NCBI GenBank assembly: GCA_009699505.1
Contig: WLOB01000005.1
Coordinates: forward strand, 1-33,788
DNA: 33,788 nt
DNA from: Actinomycetota bacterium
GTDB lineage: Bacteria; Actinomycetota; Thermoleophilia; Solirubrobacterales; Solirubrobacteraceae
Reading direction: 5' to 3'
Below the pieces are notes generated by a model. The model saw only the letters and a program-made list of their open reading frames with translations. It was not told the origin of the DNA and ran no database searches. The position numbers and the translations under genes are program-made. Position 1 is the stretch's first letter. The number at the start of each line of letters is the position of its first letter. Below are positions 7,483 to 15,842 of the stretch, piece by piece.

Positions 7483-8934
7483 ATGACGATCACCGCACCG
7501 GCCGCCACGGCGTCCGCCACACCCCCGGCCAAGGTGCCATGGCGCCGCAGGCTCTACACCTGGGTCATCGTCGGCATCCTCGCCGGCGGCGTCCTCGGCG
7601 CGCTGGCCCCGGGCTTCGCCGCGAGCCTCGAGCCGCTGGGCACGTCCTTCGTCAGCCTGATCAAGATGGTGATCGCGCCGATCATCTTCTGCACGGTCGT
7701 CGCCGGCATCGGCTCGCTCGACTCGCTGCGCAAGGTCGGCCGCATCGGCGGCAAGGCGCTCCTGTACTTCGAGATCGTCACGACGATCGCCCTGGTCCTC
7801 GGGCTCGTCGTGATGAACGTCCTGAAGCCCGGCGTCGGCGTGCACGCGGACCCGTCGAAGATCGAGGTCAGCGAGGCGGTCTCGGGCTACATCGGCCAGG
7901 GAGAGTCGCAGCAGTGGTACGAGGTCATCACCCACATGATCCCGTCGAGCGTCGTCGGCGCCTTCGCGGAGGGCGAGATCCTCCAGGTGCTCTTCTTCTC
8001 GGTCCTCTTCGGCGTCGCGCTGAACCTCATGGGCCCGACGGGCAAGCCGATCGCGGCCGGCGTCGAGCGGCTCTCGCAGGTCTTCTTCAAGCTCGTGAAG
8101 ATCATCATGTACGCCGCGCCCGTCGGCGCGTTCGGCGCGATGGCCTACACCGTCGGCGAGTACGGCACGGACGCGCTGACGAGCCTGCTGAAGCTCATCC
8201 TCATCTTCTACGGGACGTCGCTCTTCTTCGTCTTCGGGATCCTCGGCACGATCTGCTGGAGGAACGGGGTGAACATCTTCAAGCTCCTGCGGTACATGAA
8301 GGACGAGCTGCTGATCGTCCTGGGCACGAGCTCCTCCGAGTCCGTCCTGCCGAACGTCATGCGCAAGCTCGAGCACCTCGGCGCGTCGAAGCAGGTCGTC
8401 GGTCTCACCGTCCCGACGGGCTACTCGTTCAACCTCGACGGCACCGCGATCTACCTGACGCTCGCCGCCCTGTTCGTCGCCCAGGCGCAGGACGTGACGC
8501 TCGGCCTCGGCGCGCAGCTCGGCCTCGTCGGCATCCTGCTCCTCACCTCGAAGGGCGCCGCCGGCGTCACCGGCTCGGGCTTCATCGTCCTCGCCGCGAC
8601 GCTCTCGTCGCTGGGCACGGTGCCGGTCGCCGGGATCATGCTGATCTTCGGCATCGACAAGTTCATGTCGGAGTGCCGCGCGCTGACGAACGTCGTCGGC
8701 AACAGCGTCGCCTCCATCGTCGTGGCCCGCTCCGAGAAGCAGTTCGACGAGGAGCGCGCCCGCCTCGTCCTGAACGGCGAGCTGCCGTACGTCGCGCCGA
8801 TCGAGGACCGGCTCCGGCCGCCGGCCGAGGACGATGCCGCGGTCGACGCGCCGGGCACCCCGGTCGACGAGGACCGCGGCGTCCCGGCCCCGGCCCCGCG
8901 GCCCGGGCTGGCGACCCCGGCGGGCGTCGCCTGA
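7483..8934 (+). CDS. dctA: DctA-type C4-dicarboxylate:cation symporter
   Basis: The protein has 483 aa and belongs to the DAACS (SLC1-like) family, which takes up succinate, fumarate and malate with Na+ or H+. Family signatures are clear: MVIAPIIFCTVVAGIGSL near the N-terminus, the re-entrant loop SSSESVLPNVMRKLEHLG, GYSFNLDGTAIYLTLAALF, and MSECRALTNVVGNSVAS in the last transport helix. Eight membrane helices and two hairpins are expected. The C-terminus carries an extra 40-50 residue Pro/Ala/Asp-rich tail. A DcuS/DcuR-like two-component system follows on the same strand, which is the usual partner arrangement for sensing dicarboxylates and inducing the transporter. DctA is favoured over a glutamate carrier by the SSSESV and FNLDGTAIY motifs. 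Substrate choice is by family. Confidence 0.92.
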   Translation: MTITAPAATASATPPAKVPWRRRLYTWVIVGILAGGVLGALAPGFAASLEPLGTSFVSLIKMVIAPIIFCTVVAGIGSLDSLRKVGRIGGKALLYFEIVTTIALVLGLVVMNVLKPGVGVHADPSKIEVSEAVSGYIGQGESQQWYEVITHMIPSSVVGAFAEGEILQVLFFSVLFGVALNLMGPTGKPIAAGVERLSQVFFKLVKIIMYAAPVGAFGAMAYTVGEYGTDALTSLLKLILIFYGTSLFFVFGILGTICWRNGVNIFKLLRYMKDELLIVLGTSSSESVLPNVMRKLEHLGASKQVVGLTVPTGYSFNLDGTAIYLTLAALFVAQAQDVTLGLGAQLGLVGILLLTSKGAAGVTGSGFIVLAATLSSLGTVPVAGIMLIFGIDKFMSECRALTNVVGNSVASIVVARSEKQFDEERARLVLNGELPYVAPIEDRLRPPAEDDAAVDAPGTPVDEDRGVPAPAPRPGLATPAGVA

Positions 8935-8971
8935 GCGGCGGCGCGCGCCGCCGACCGACCCGCGTCCCGTG

Positions 8972-9009
8972 CGCCCCGTCCGCCCCGTCCGCCCCGTGCG
9001 GGCGGGGCG
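8972..9009. repeat. Three 9-bp repeats ending in a hairpin
   Basis: CGCCCCGTC is repeated at 8972 and 8981, and the third copy at 8990 ends in G in place of C. CGCCCCG of the last copy (8990-8996) can pair with CGGGGCG (9003-9009). The unit lies 38 nt after dctA and may weaken read-through into the sensor kinase gene. There is no U-tract. Confidence 0.4.
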
Positions 9010-9090
9010 CGGTCCGTCCCGGGGACGGTCGATCCGGCCGGCCGTCGCCCGCTGCCCACCCCCGCACCGAGCACCTGGAAGCATGGCCCC

Positions 9091-10710
9091 GTGTCCCGCC
9101 GCCGCCTGATCGACCGGAGCCTCGCGACCCGGCTGCTCGGGCTGCAGCTCGTCGTCGTCGCGGTCGTCGTCGCCATCGGCGCGGCGGTCGCGATCCACTC
9201 GGCGCGGGAGGCGACCTACGACCGCCACCGCGACGAGACGCAGGCCGTGGCGCGGATCCTCGCGATCGAGCCGACGGTGCCCCGCGCGCTGGAGGGCCGG
9301 GACGCCACCCGCGCGCTGCAGCCGCTGACGGAGCGGATCCGCCGGGCGACCGGGATGTCGTTCATCACCGTGATGCGCCCGGACCGCACGCGCGTCACCC
9401 ACCCGGACCCCGGGCTGATCGGCCGGCCGTTCGTCGGCCGGATCGCCCCCGCGCTCGCCGGGGACGAGTTCACGGAGCGCTACACCGGCACCCTCGGCCG
9501 GTCCGTGCGGACGGTCTCGCCGCTGCGCGACGGGTCGGGGCGCATCGTCGGGCTCGTGGCGGTCGGCGTCACGCTCGACCGCATCGGCGACCTGGCGGCG
9601 GAGCAGCTCCCGGCGCTCGTGCTGCTGGCGCTGGCGACGTTCGCGGTCGGCGGCACGCTCTCCGTCCTCCTCGCGCGACGGATCAAGCGGCAGACGCTCG
9701 GCCTGGAGCCCGGGCGGATCACCGCGCTCTACGAGCACCACGACGCGACGCTCCACGCAATCGGCGAGGGCGTCCTCGTGACGGACGCCGCCGGCCGGCT
9801 GACGCTCGCCAACGACGAGGCCCGCCGGCTGCTCGGGCTGGGCGAGGACGCCGAGGGCCGGCCCGTCGCCGCGCTCGGCCTGGCGCCGGACCTCGCGACG
9901 CTCCTGGCGGACCGCGACCCGGTGCGCGACGCGACCCTCGTCGTCGGCGACCGCCTGCTGCTGGCCGCGCACACCCCGACCACGGTCGACGGGCGTCCCA
10001 CGGGCACGGTCACGATCCTGCGCGACCGCACGGAGCTCGAGGCGCTGGGCCGCGAGCTCGACGCCGTCCGCGGGATGACCGACGCGCTCCGCGCGCAGGC
10101 GCACGAGGCCGCCAACCGCATGCACACGATCGTCGGCCTGGTCGAGCTGGGACGCACGGACGAGGCGGTGCGGTTCGGCAGCGACGAGGCGTCGTTCGCG
10201 TCGGACCTGCTCGCCGACCTCGAGGCGCGGATCGACGAGCCGGCGCTCGTCGCCCTCGTCCTGGGCAAGGTCGCCGTGGCCCGGGAGCGCGGCGTCGCGC
10301 TGCGGGTCGCCGAGGACGGCGAGGTCCCGTCGACCGGGCTGCCGGCGGCGGACCTCGTGACGATCGTCGGCAACCTGCTCGACAACGCGATCGACGCGGC
10401 GGCGGTGCGCGGCGACGGGCACGTCGACCTTGTCCTGGGCGTGGTCGACGACGAGCTGGTGGTCGAGGTCGGCGACGACGGGCCCGGGCTGCCCGCGGGC
10501 GCGGCCGACCGGCTGTTCCGCGCCGGGTTCACCACGAAGCCCGCCGGCGCGGGTGGCCGGGGCGTCGGCCTGGCGCTCGTGGCGGGCGCGGCGGAGCGGC
10601 TCGGGGGCAGCGTCGCGGCGGAGGACCGCCCGGGCGGCGGCGCGTTGCTGCGGGTGCTGCTGCCGCTCGGGCACGCGGTCGCGACGGGGACGACGGAGGC
10701 GGGACGATGA
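9091..10710 (+). CDS. DcuS/CitA-like sensor histidine kinase
   Basis: The protein has 539 aa from a GTG, with GGAA about 10 nt upstream. Membrane helices lie at about 15-37 and 173-195 and flank a periplasmic (extracytoplasmic) PAS/Cache domain of the CitA/DcuS type with ATGMSFITVMRPDRTRVTHP and LIGRPF, typical of citrate/C4-dicarboxylate sensors. A cytosolic PAS domain (about 215-315) follows. The H-box LRAQAHEAANRMHTIVGL has the likely phospho-accepting His338. The N-box is GNLLDNAIDAA, followed by DDGPGLP and GRGVGLALV of the ATPase domain. It presumably senses extracellular dicarboxylates and phosphorylates the downstream regulator, whose ATG overlaps its stop (ATGA). Confidence 0.9.
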   Translation: MSRRRLIDRSLATRLLGLQLVVVAVVVAIGAAVAIHSAREATYDRHRDETQAVARILAIEPTVPRALEGRDATRALQPLTERIRRATGMSFITVMRPDRTRVTHPDPGLIGRPFVGRIAPALAGDEFTERYTGTLGRSVRTVSPLRDGSGRIVGLVAVGVTLDRIGDLAAEQLPALVLLALATFAVGGTLSVLLARRIKRQTLGLEPGRITALYEHHDATLHAIGEGVLVTDAAGRLTLANDEARRLLGLGEDAEGRPVAALGLAPDLATLLADRDPVRDATLVVGDRLLLAAHTPTTVDGRPTGTVTILRDRTELEALGRELDAVRGMTDALRAQAHEAANRMHTIVGLVELGRTDEAVRFGSDEASFASDLLADLEARIDEPALVALVLGKVAVARERGVALRVAEDGEVPSTGLPAADLVTIVGNLLDNAIDAAAVRGDGHVDLVLGVVDDELVVEVGDDGPGLPAGAADRLFRAGFTTKPAGAGGRGVGLALVAGAAERLGGSVAAEDRPGGGALLRVLLPLGHAVATGTTEAGR

Positions 10711-11387
10711 GCATCCGGACCCTGGTGGTCGACGACGACGCGCACGTCGCGGGCGTCCACCGCGAGTTCGTCGAGCGGACGCCCGGGTTCGTGCCCGTCG
10801 GGGTGGTGCACCGCGGCGCGGAGGCGCTGGGCGCGATCGCCGCCGGGGGCGTCGACCTCGTCCTCCTGGACCTCTACCTGCCCGACGTGCACGGCCTCGA
10901 GGTCTGCCGGCGACTGCAGGCGGGCCAGGGCGAGCGGCCCGACGTCATCGCCGTGACCGCCGCCCGCGACGTCGCGACGGTGCACCGCGCCGTGGGCCAC
11001 GGCGTCGTGCAGTACCTCGTCAAGCCGTTCTCGTACGCGACGTTCCGCGACAAGCTCGAGCGCTACGCCGCGTTCCGCAGCACCGTCTCGGCCGGTGCCC
11101 GCGAGGCGGACCAGGGGGCGGTCGACGCGCTGCTCGGCGGCCTGCGCGGCTCGTCCCTGCCGACGCTGCCCAAGGGCCTGTCGCGTCCCACCTACGACCT
11201 CGTCGCGAAGGCGCTGCAGGGCACGGAGGGCGAGCGCTCCGCGGTCGAGGTCGCCGACGCGTGCGGCATCTCGCGCGTGACCGCCCGCCGCTACCTCGAG
11301 CACCTCGTCGGCGAGGGCCGCGCCGAGCTCTCCATGCGGTACGGCAGCTCGGGGCGCCCCGAGCACCGCTACGGCTGGGTGCGCTGA
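10707..11387 (+). CDS. DcuR/CitB-like response regulator
   Basis: The protein has 226 aa. The receiver domain has the acidic patch DDD (residues 9-11), phospho-acceptor Asp55 (LVLLDLYLPD), Thr84 and Lys106 (YLVKPFSY). The linker and C-terminal half contain a winged/HTH segment, AVEVADACGISRVTARRYLEHL, as in CitB/DcuR regulators. The ATG overlaps the kinase stop as ATGA, so kinase and regulator are translationally coupled. Likely target: the dctA promoter, where a 9-bp tandem repeat lies at 7374-7391 (inference). It converges with the siderophore-locus phosphopantetheinyl transferase across a hairpin. Confidence 0.9.
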   Translation: MSIRTLVVDDDAHVAGVHREFVERTPGFVPVGVVHRGAEALGAIAAGGVDLVLLDLYLPDVHGLEVCRRLQAGQGERPDVIAVTAARDVATVHRAVGHGVVQYLVKPFSYATFRDKLERYAAFRSTVSAGAREADQGAVDALLGGLRGSSLPTLPKGLSRPTYDLVAKALQGTEGERSAVEVADACGISRVTARRYLEHLVGEGRAELSMRYGSSGRPEHRYGWVR

Positions 11388-11405
11388 GGCCCGTCGGGTC
11401 CGGGA

Positions 11406-11446
11406 CGCCGGGCGGGCGCGCCGAGCACCGTCGGGTCCGCCCGGCG
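11406..11446. terminator. Hairpin between convergent genes
   Basis: CGCCGGGCGG (11406-11415) and CCGCCCGGCG (11437-11446) form a perfect 10-bp stem with a 21-nt loop, between the response regulator and the phosphopantetheinyl transferase. It may end transcription from both sides. GAGCACCGTC followed by GGTCC-like sequence recurs at about 11428 and 11462. Confidence 0.5.
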
Positions 11447-11469
11447 CAGCGCGGGACCGCGGAGCACCG

Positions 11470-12192
11470 TCAGGTCCCGGGGCGCCGACCGGGCACGACG
11501 ACCGTCGGCTCGACGCCCCGCGGCGCCCGGACGGCGACCGCCCCGAGGTGCTCCGGGCCCGCATCGACGTCCAGCACGTGCAGGCCGTCCGCCGCGACGC
11601 CCCGCGTGCCGGCCCACGCCGTGCTGTGCTCGTGCAGCGGCTCGGCCAGGCCGACGCCGCGGGCCTTCGTCGCGGCCTCCTTGCGGACCCACACGCGCAG
11701 GAGCGCCGCGGACCGGTCGGTCGCGGCGACGACGAGCCGCCGCTCGTCGGGGTGCAGCTCCGGCAGCAGACCCTCCAGCTCGGCGGCCGGCCGGTCGCGC
11801 GGCTCGACGTCGACCCCGACCTCGTGCGCCGCCAGGGCCACGACGGCGAGCCCCGCGGCGTGGCTCAGCGAGACGTGCAGGCCGGGGGCCTGCGGCAGCA
11901 CGGGCCGGCCGTGCGGCTCGCCGCAGGAGGGACAGGGCGCGGCGCCGAGCACGACCTCGCGGGGGGCGACGCCCAGCACGGGCGCGACCACGCTCCGCAG
12001 CCCGACGTGGGCGACGAGGTAGAGGTCGCGGTCCGCGGCCCGGCGGAACGCCGCGGCCCGCTCGCGCTCCTGGGCGGACAGCACGCCCGAGGCCTCCCGC
12101 GCCGCGGCGACCGCGTCGGCGGTGACCGGCAGGCGGCGGAGGCGGACCTCGCCGGGCGGCGGCGGGACCGTCCCGTCGCCCGCCGGGGTCAT
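11470..12192 (-). CDS. Sfp-type 4'-phosphopantetheinyl transferase
   Basis: The protein has 240 aa. It moves the phosphopantetheine arm from CoA to the active-site Ser of carrier domains, here most likely the three PCPs of the nearby NRPS. Family signatures are CPSCGEPHGRP (about 87-97), HVSLSHAAGLAVVAL, the metal-binding VGVDVEP (Asp128, Glu130) and WVRKEAATKARG (Trp168, Lys171, Glu172, Lys176). Size and motifs fit the Sfp/EntD type and not the short AcpS type. ATG 12192 overlaps the stop of the upstream ABC gene (ATGA), so it is the last gene of an ABC-ABC-PPTase operon driven from the iron-box promoter at 15.77 kb. Iron repression is therefore expected (inference). Confidence 0.93.
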   Translation of the reverse strand: MTPAGDGTVPPPPGEVRLRRLPVTADAVAAAREASGVLSAQERERAAAFRRAADRDLYLVAHVGLRSVVAPVLGVAPREVVLGAAPCPSCGEPHGRPVLPQAPGLHVSLSHAAGLAVVALAAHEVGVDVEPRDRPAAELEGLLPELHPDERRLVVAATDRSAALLRVWVRKEAATKARGVGLAEPLHEHSTAWAGTRGVAADGLHVLDVDAGPEHLGAVAVRAPRGVEPTVVVPGRRPGT

Positions 12193-14000
12193 CGCTCCCG
12201 CGCGGAGGCCCAGGCACCCCAGAGCCGCGCGTAGGGGCCGCCGGCCGCCACGAGCTCGTCGTGGGGGCCCTGCTCCACGACGCGGCCGGCCTCGAGGACG
12301 ACGACCCGGTCGGCGGTCGCGGCCTGCTTCAGCCGGTGCGCGACGACGAGCGCCGTGCGTCCCGCGAGGGCGCCGTCGGCGGAGCGCTCGAGCTCGCGGG
12401 CGCCGGCGCTGCCGGACTCCGCCGTGGCCTCGTCGAGGACGGCGACGAGCGGGTCGCGCAGGACGAGCCGCGCCAGGGCGAGCTGCTGCGCCTGCGTCGT
12501 CGTCGGCTCCCGCCCGCCCTCGCCGACGACCGTCGCGAGGCCCTCGGGGAGCGCCCGCACCCAGCCGTCCGCGCCGACGGTGGCCAGCGCCGCGTGCAGC
12601 TCGTCGTCCGTGGCGTCCGGGCGGGCCAGGCGCAGGTCGTCGCCGAGGGTGCCCGCGAAGACGTGGACCTCCTGGGTGACGAGGAGGACGGTGTCGGCCG
12701 CCCGGGTCGGCCCGAGCTCGTCGAGCGTCGCCCCGCCGATCAGGATGCTGCCGCGCGTCGGGCGGTCGATGCCGCAGACGAGGCGCGCCAGGGTCGTCTT
12801 GCCCGCGCCGGTGGTGCCGATCAGGGCGACCCGCTCGCCGGGCGCGATCCGCAGGTCGACGTCGTGGAGGACGGGGTGGCCGGGGACGTGCTCGTGGCCG
12901 ACGCCGCGCAGCACGACCTCGCCGTCGCGGGCCGTGGCCGGCTCCGCGGGGTCCTCGGGCGGCTCGATGCTCGCGACGCCGACGAGGCGGGCGAGCGCCG
13001 TCGTCGCCTCCTGGATGTCGTCCACGAGCATGAGGAGCGTCCCGATCGGGTCGAACGCGCGGTGGAAGTAGAGCGCGCCGGCGGTCGCCGTGCCGACGCT
13101 GATCGTGCCCGCGTCGACGAGCAGGAAGCCCGCGACGACGACCGCCGAGAGCCCCACGAGCTCGGCGCCGTTGAGCTTGGGGAACATCCGCGCCAGCAGG
13201 CGGAACCCGTGGAGCGCCTCGTCGCGCGCCGCGCCCGAGGTCTCGCGGACGCGCTCCAGGCGGGCGTCCCCGATCCGCAGGGCCCGCGACGTCGGCGCGC
13301 CGGCGAACGCGTCGAGCAGCTGCTGGGTGCGCTCGCCCTCGAGGACCCGCTGGCGCCGGTAGACGGGGACGGCGTCGCGCAGGTAGGCGCGCAGGGCGAG
13401 GACCTGGATCGGCGCGGCGGCCAGCGCCGCGAGCGCGAGGCGCCAGTCCAGGACGACGAGCCCGACGACGGTCAGGCCGACGGTGAGGCCGGCGCCCGCG
13501 ATCGTCGGGACCGTGGCGGAGATCGCCCGGGAGACGATCTCGACGTCGCCGCCGATCCGGCTGAGGAGGTCGCCGGAGCCCGCCCGCTCCACCCGCCGCA
13601 GCGGGATCCGGAGCGCCCGGCCGACGACGCGTTCGCGCAGGTCCGCCAGGACGGACTCGCCCAGGCGCACGACGAGCTGGCCGCCGACGCCCGTCAGGAG
13701 CGCCTGCACGAGGGCGGCCGCGAGGAGCAGGCCGGCGGCGACGGCGAGGTCGCCCGTGCCGCGGTCGTCGGCGACGATGTCGACGACGAGGCCCAGCAGC
13801 GGCGGCACCGCGAGCCCCGCGGCGGCGCCGCCCACGAGCACGAGCAGCGACGCGAGCCCGAGGCCCGGCCGGTCGGCGACGAGGCGGGCGACGACGCGGC
13901 GGGCCTCGCGCGGCTCGGCCGTGGGCAGCAGGTCGGCGGTGGCGACGGGGCGCCCGCCGTCGGGGCGGCCGCCGGTCGCGGGAACGTCCGGGGCGCTCAC
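12189..14000 (-). CDS. ABC exporter half-transporter A (intact ATP site, degenerate signature)
   Basis: The protein has 603 aa: an N-terminal exporter-type membrane domain (about 45-330, six helices expected) and an ATPase domain (about 355-603). Walker A GTTGAGKTT (Lys401), Q-loop Gln443, Walker B VAVLDEAT (Asp523, Glu524) and H-loop His555 are intact. The signature LSGGQ is replaced by PTTTQ (about 499-503). The GTG start overlaps the previous gene's stop (GTGA), so it should pair with half-transporter B. Context and the coelichelin cluster (CchG/CchI exporters) suggest siderophore export. An IrtAB-like import role is the alternative, but no siderophore-interacting reductase domain is present. 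Confidence 0.88.
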   Translation of the reverse strand: MSAPDVPATGGRPDGGRPVATADLLPTAEPREARRVVARLVADRPGLGLASLLVLVGGAAAGLAVPPLLGLVVDIVADDRGTGDLAVAAGLLLAAALVQALLTGVGGQLVVRLGESVLADLRERVVGRALRIPLRRVERAGSGDLLSRIGGDVEIVSRAISATVPTIAGAGLTVGLTVVGLVVLDWRLALAALAAAPIQVLALRAYLRDAVPVYRRQRVLEGERTQQLLDAFAGAPTSRALRIGDARLERVRETSGAARDEALHGFRLLARMFPKLNGAELVGLSAVVVAGFLLVDAGTISVGTATAGALYFHRAFDPIGTLLMLVDDIQEATTALARLVGVASIEPPEDPAEPATARDGEVVLRGVGHEHVPGHPVLHDVDLRIAPGERVALIGTTGAGKTTLARLVCGIDRPTRGSILIGGATLDELGPTRAADTVLLVTQEVHVFAGTLGDDLRLARPDATDDELHAALATVGADGWVRALPEGLATVVGEGGREPTTTQAQQLALARLVLRDPLVAVLDEATAESGSAGARELERSADGALAGRTALVVAHRLKQAATADRVVVLEAGRVVEQGPHDELVAAGGPYARLWGAWASARER

Positions 14001-15769
14001 GAGAGCACCGCCGCCCGGTAGGCGTCCTCGCGCTGCACGAGCTCCGCGTGGGTGCCCTCGGCGACGACGCCGTCGTCGCCGAGGAGGACGACGCGGTCGC
14101 AGGCCGCCAGCAGCGACGGGCTCGTGGCGACGACGACCGTGGTGGCGCCGTCGCGCAGGCGCCGGACGCCCGAGGCGATGCGCGCCTCGGTCACCGCGTC
14201 GACCGCCGTCGTCGGCTCGTGCAGCACCAGGACGGGCGGGGAGGCCGCGAGCGCGCGGGCCAGGGCGACGCGCTGGCGCTGCCCGCCGGAGAGCGACCGG
14301 CCGCGCTCGCCGACCTGGCCGTCGAGGCCGCCGGGGATCGCGCGGACGGCCTCGTCGGCGCCGCTCGCGTCGAGGACCGCGGCCAGGTCGTGCACGGGCC
14401 CGGCCGCCGCCAGGACGTTGTCGCGGACGGTGCCGGAGAAGAGCGCCGCGTCGTGGTCGGCGACGAGGACCAGGCCGCGCGCGTCGTCCAGCGCCAGGTC
14501 CGAGGTGGGCCGGCCGTCGACGCGCAGGGCGCCGGGTGGTGCCTCGCCGCGGTGGGCGAGCAGGTCGACCAGCGCGGACGAGGCGGCGGGATCGGCGGCG
14601 ACGACGCCGAGGTGCTCGCCCGCGGCGACCTGCAGGCCCGGCGTGCCGGCGGGGGTGGGGGCGACCGCGAGGGCGACGGCGGACGGGACGGCCTCGGCGC
14701 GCCCGCGAGCCGGCTCCGCGGCGCGCGGGTCCTCGCGGTCCGGCGCGGCCTGCAGGAGCGCCGAGACGCGGTCGGCGGCGGCGCGCGACTCGGCCAGCAG
14801 GGTGCTCGCGAAGGCCAGGCGCTGCAGCGGGCCGACGAGGAACTGCGTCAGGCCGACCGCGGCGACGAGCTCGCCGATGCTGATGGTGCCGTCGAGCGCG
14901 AGGCGCCCGCCGACCCAGGCGACGATCGCGAGGAACGCGCCGCTGATGAGGACGTTCGCGCCGAGCAGCAGGTTCTGGGCGACCCCGGCGCGGACGGCGG
15001 CGTCGAGGGCGCGACGGCTCGCGACGCGGTAGCGCTCGGCGCCGGCGCGCTCCGCGCCGATGCCCTTCAGGACCCGCAGGCCCGACGCCAGGTCGGTCGC
15101 CACGCCCGCGGCCTCGGCGGCGCGCGCCTGGTCGACGCCGCTGCGGCGCTCGAGCGGCCGCGCGAGGAGCTGCAGCGCGTAGAGGAGCGGCGGCGTGCCG
15201 AGGAGGACGAGCAGCCCGAGCGGCAGCGACGTCGCGAGCAGCACCGCGGCCGTCACGACGATCGCGGCGATCGCGGCCCCGCCGACGCTCACGGCCTCGA
15301 GGACGTCGACGGTGCGCCGCGCGTCGGAGCCCGCGACCGTCACCTGCGCGCCGGCGGAGCCGCCGACGTCGGCCCGGACCGCGCCCGGCCGCGGGGGCGC
15401 GGCGATGCCCGCGGCGGCGAGGACCCGGCGGGCCAGCGCGGTGCGCAGGTCGTGCTCGCCGCGCTCGAGCCCGCCGACGAGCGTCAGCAGCTGCACCCGG
15501 TAGGCCGTGGTCAGGAGCGCGAAGAGCAGGGCGAGCACCACGATCCAGAGGACGAGCTCGCCGGCGTCGCGGCGCTCGATCGCCCGGTCGACGAGCACGC
15601 CGATCAGGACGGGGACGAAGGCCTCGCAGGTCTGGTGGACGACCCCGCCGAGGGTCGAGACGACGGCCGGGCGACGGCGCTCGCGCAGGACCTGGCGCAG
15701 CAGCGGCCGGCCCCCGGCGGCGGGCACGGCGGGACCGTCCGCCCCGGGGGAGAGGGCGGGGGTGGACAC
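13997..15769 (-). CDS. ABC exporter half-transporter B (intact signature, degenerate ATP site)
   Basis: The protein has 590 aa from GTG 15769, with membrane domain about 40-330 and ATPase domain about 365-590. LSGGQRQRVALARAL (493 on) is intact. Walker A has decayed to VAADPAASSA, with no Lys or Gly pattern. The Walker B Asp is His517 (LVLHEPT), the Q-loop Gln position is His, and the H-loop His is Thr549. With half-transporter A this leaves exactly one complete composite ATP site. The start codon abuts an iron box (15770-15788). TAGCCT lies 7 nt before the GTG, so a leaderless mRNA is likely. It is the first gene of an operon with half-transporter A and the PPTase, divergent from the NRPS. 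The track's 4486-aa ORF includes it but is otherwise antisense noise. Confidence 0.88.
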   Translation of the reverse strand: MSTPALSPGADGPAVPAAGGRPLLRQVLRERRRPAVVSTLGGVVHQTCEAFVPVLIGVLVDRAIERRDAGELVLWIVVLALLFALLTTAYRVQLLTLVGGLERGEHDLRTALARRVLAAAGIAAPPRPGAVRADVGGSAGAQVTVAGSDARRTVDVLEAVSVGGAAIAAIVVTAAVLLATSLPLGLLVLLGTPPLLYALQLLARPLERRSGVDQARAAEAAGVATDLASGLRVLKGIGAERAGAERYRVASRRALDAAVRAGVAQNLLLGANVLISGAFLAIVAWVGGRLALDGTISIGELVAAVGLTQFLVGPLQRLAFASTLLAESRAAADRVSALLQAAPDREDPRAAEPARGRAEAVPSAVALAVAPTPAGTPGLQVAAGEHLGVVAADPAASSALVDLLAHRGEAPPGALRVDGRPTSDLALDDARGLVLVADHDAALFSGTVRDNVLAAAGPVHDLAAVLDASGADEAVRAIPGGLDGQVGERGRSLSGGQRQRVALARALAASPPVLVLHEPTTAVDAVTEARIASGVRRLRDGATTVVVATSPSLLAACDRVVLLGDDGVVAEGTHAELVQREDAYRAAVLS

Positions 15770-15788
15770 CGGGGTTAGGCTACCCTTG
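15770..15788 (-). promoter_or_regulatory. DtxR/IdeR-type iron box for ABC operon
   Basis: CGGGGTTAGGCTACCCTTG (plus strand) matches about 14 of 19 positions of the DtxR/IdeR consensus TTAGGTTAGSCTAACCTAA, and 13 of the last 15. On the minus strand it contains TAGCCT, a -10 element 7 nt before GTG 15769. Bound Fe-repressor would block the promoter. Confidence 0.75.
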
Positions 15789-15823
15789 CGCCGCCGGCGG
15801 GGGAGTCCGGCCCGCCGCGAACA

Positions 15824-15842
15824 TCGTGTTAGGGTCACCGAA
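15824..15842 (+). promoter_or_regulatory. DtxR/IdeR-type iron box for NRPS
   Basis: TCGTGTTAGGGTCACCGAA matches about 13 of 19 consensus positions (12 of the last 15). Its last base is the A of the NRPS ATG. TAGGGT (15830-15835) is a -10 six nt before the ATG, implying a leaderless mRNA whose promoter is the operator itself. Confidence 0.7.

Noticed and set aside
5778-11387. An 1869-aa ORF ending in the response regulator
   Set aside because: Only the part from ATG 10707 is coding. The rest runs antisense to the PHA operon and out of frame through dctA and the kinase.
15770-15842. Reading the operators as Fur boxes
   Set aside because: They lack the AT-rich GATAAT-type pattern. GTTAGGnTnnCC fits DtxR/IdeR far better.
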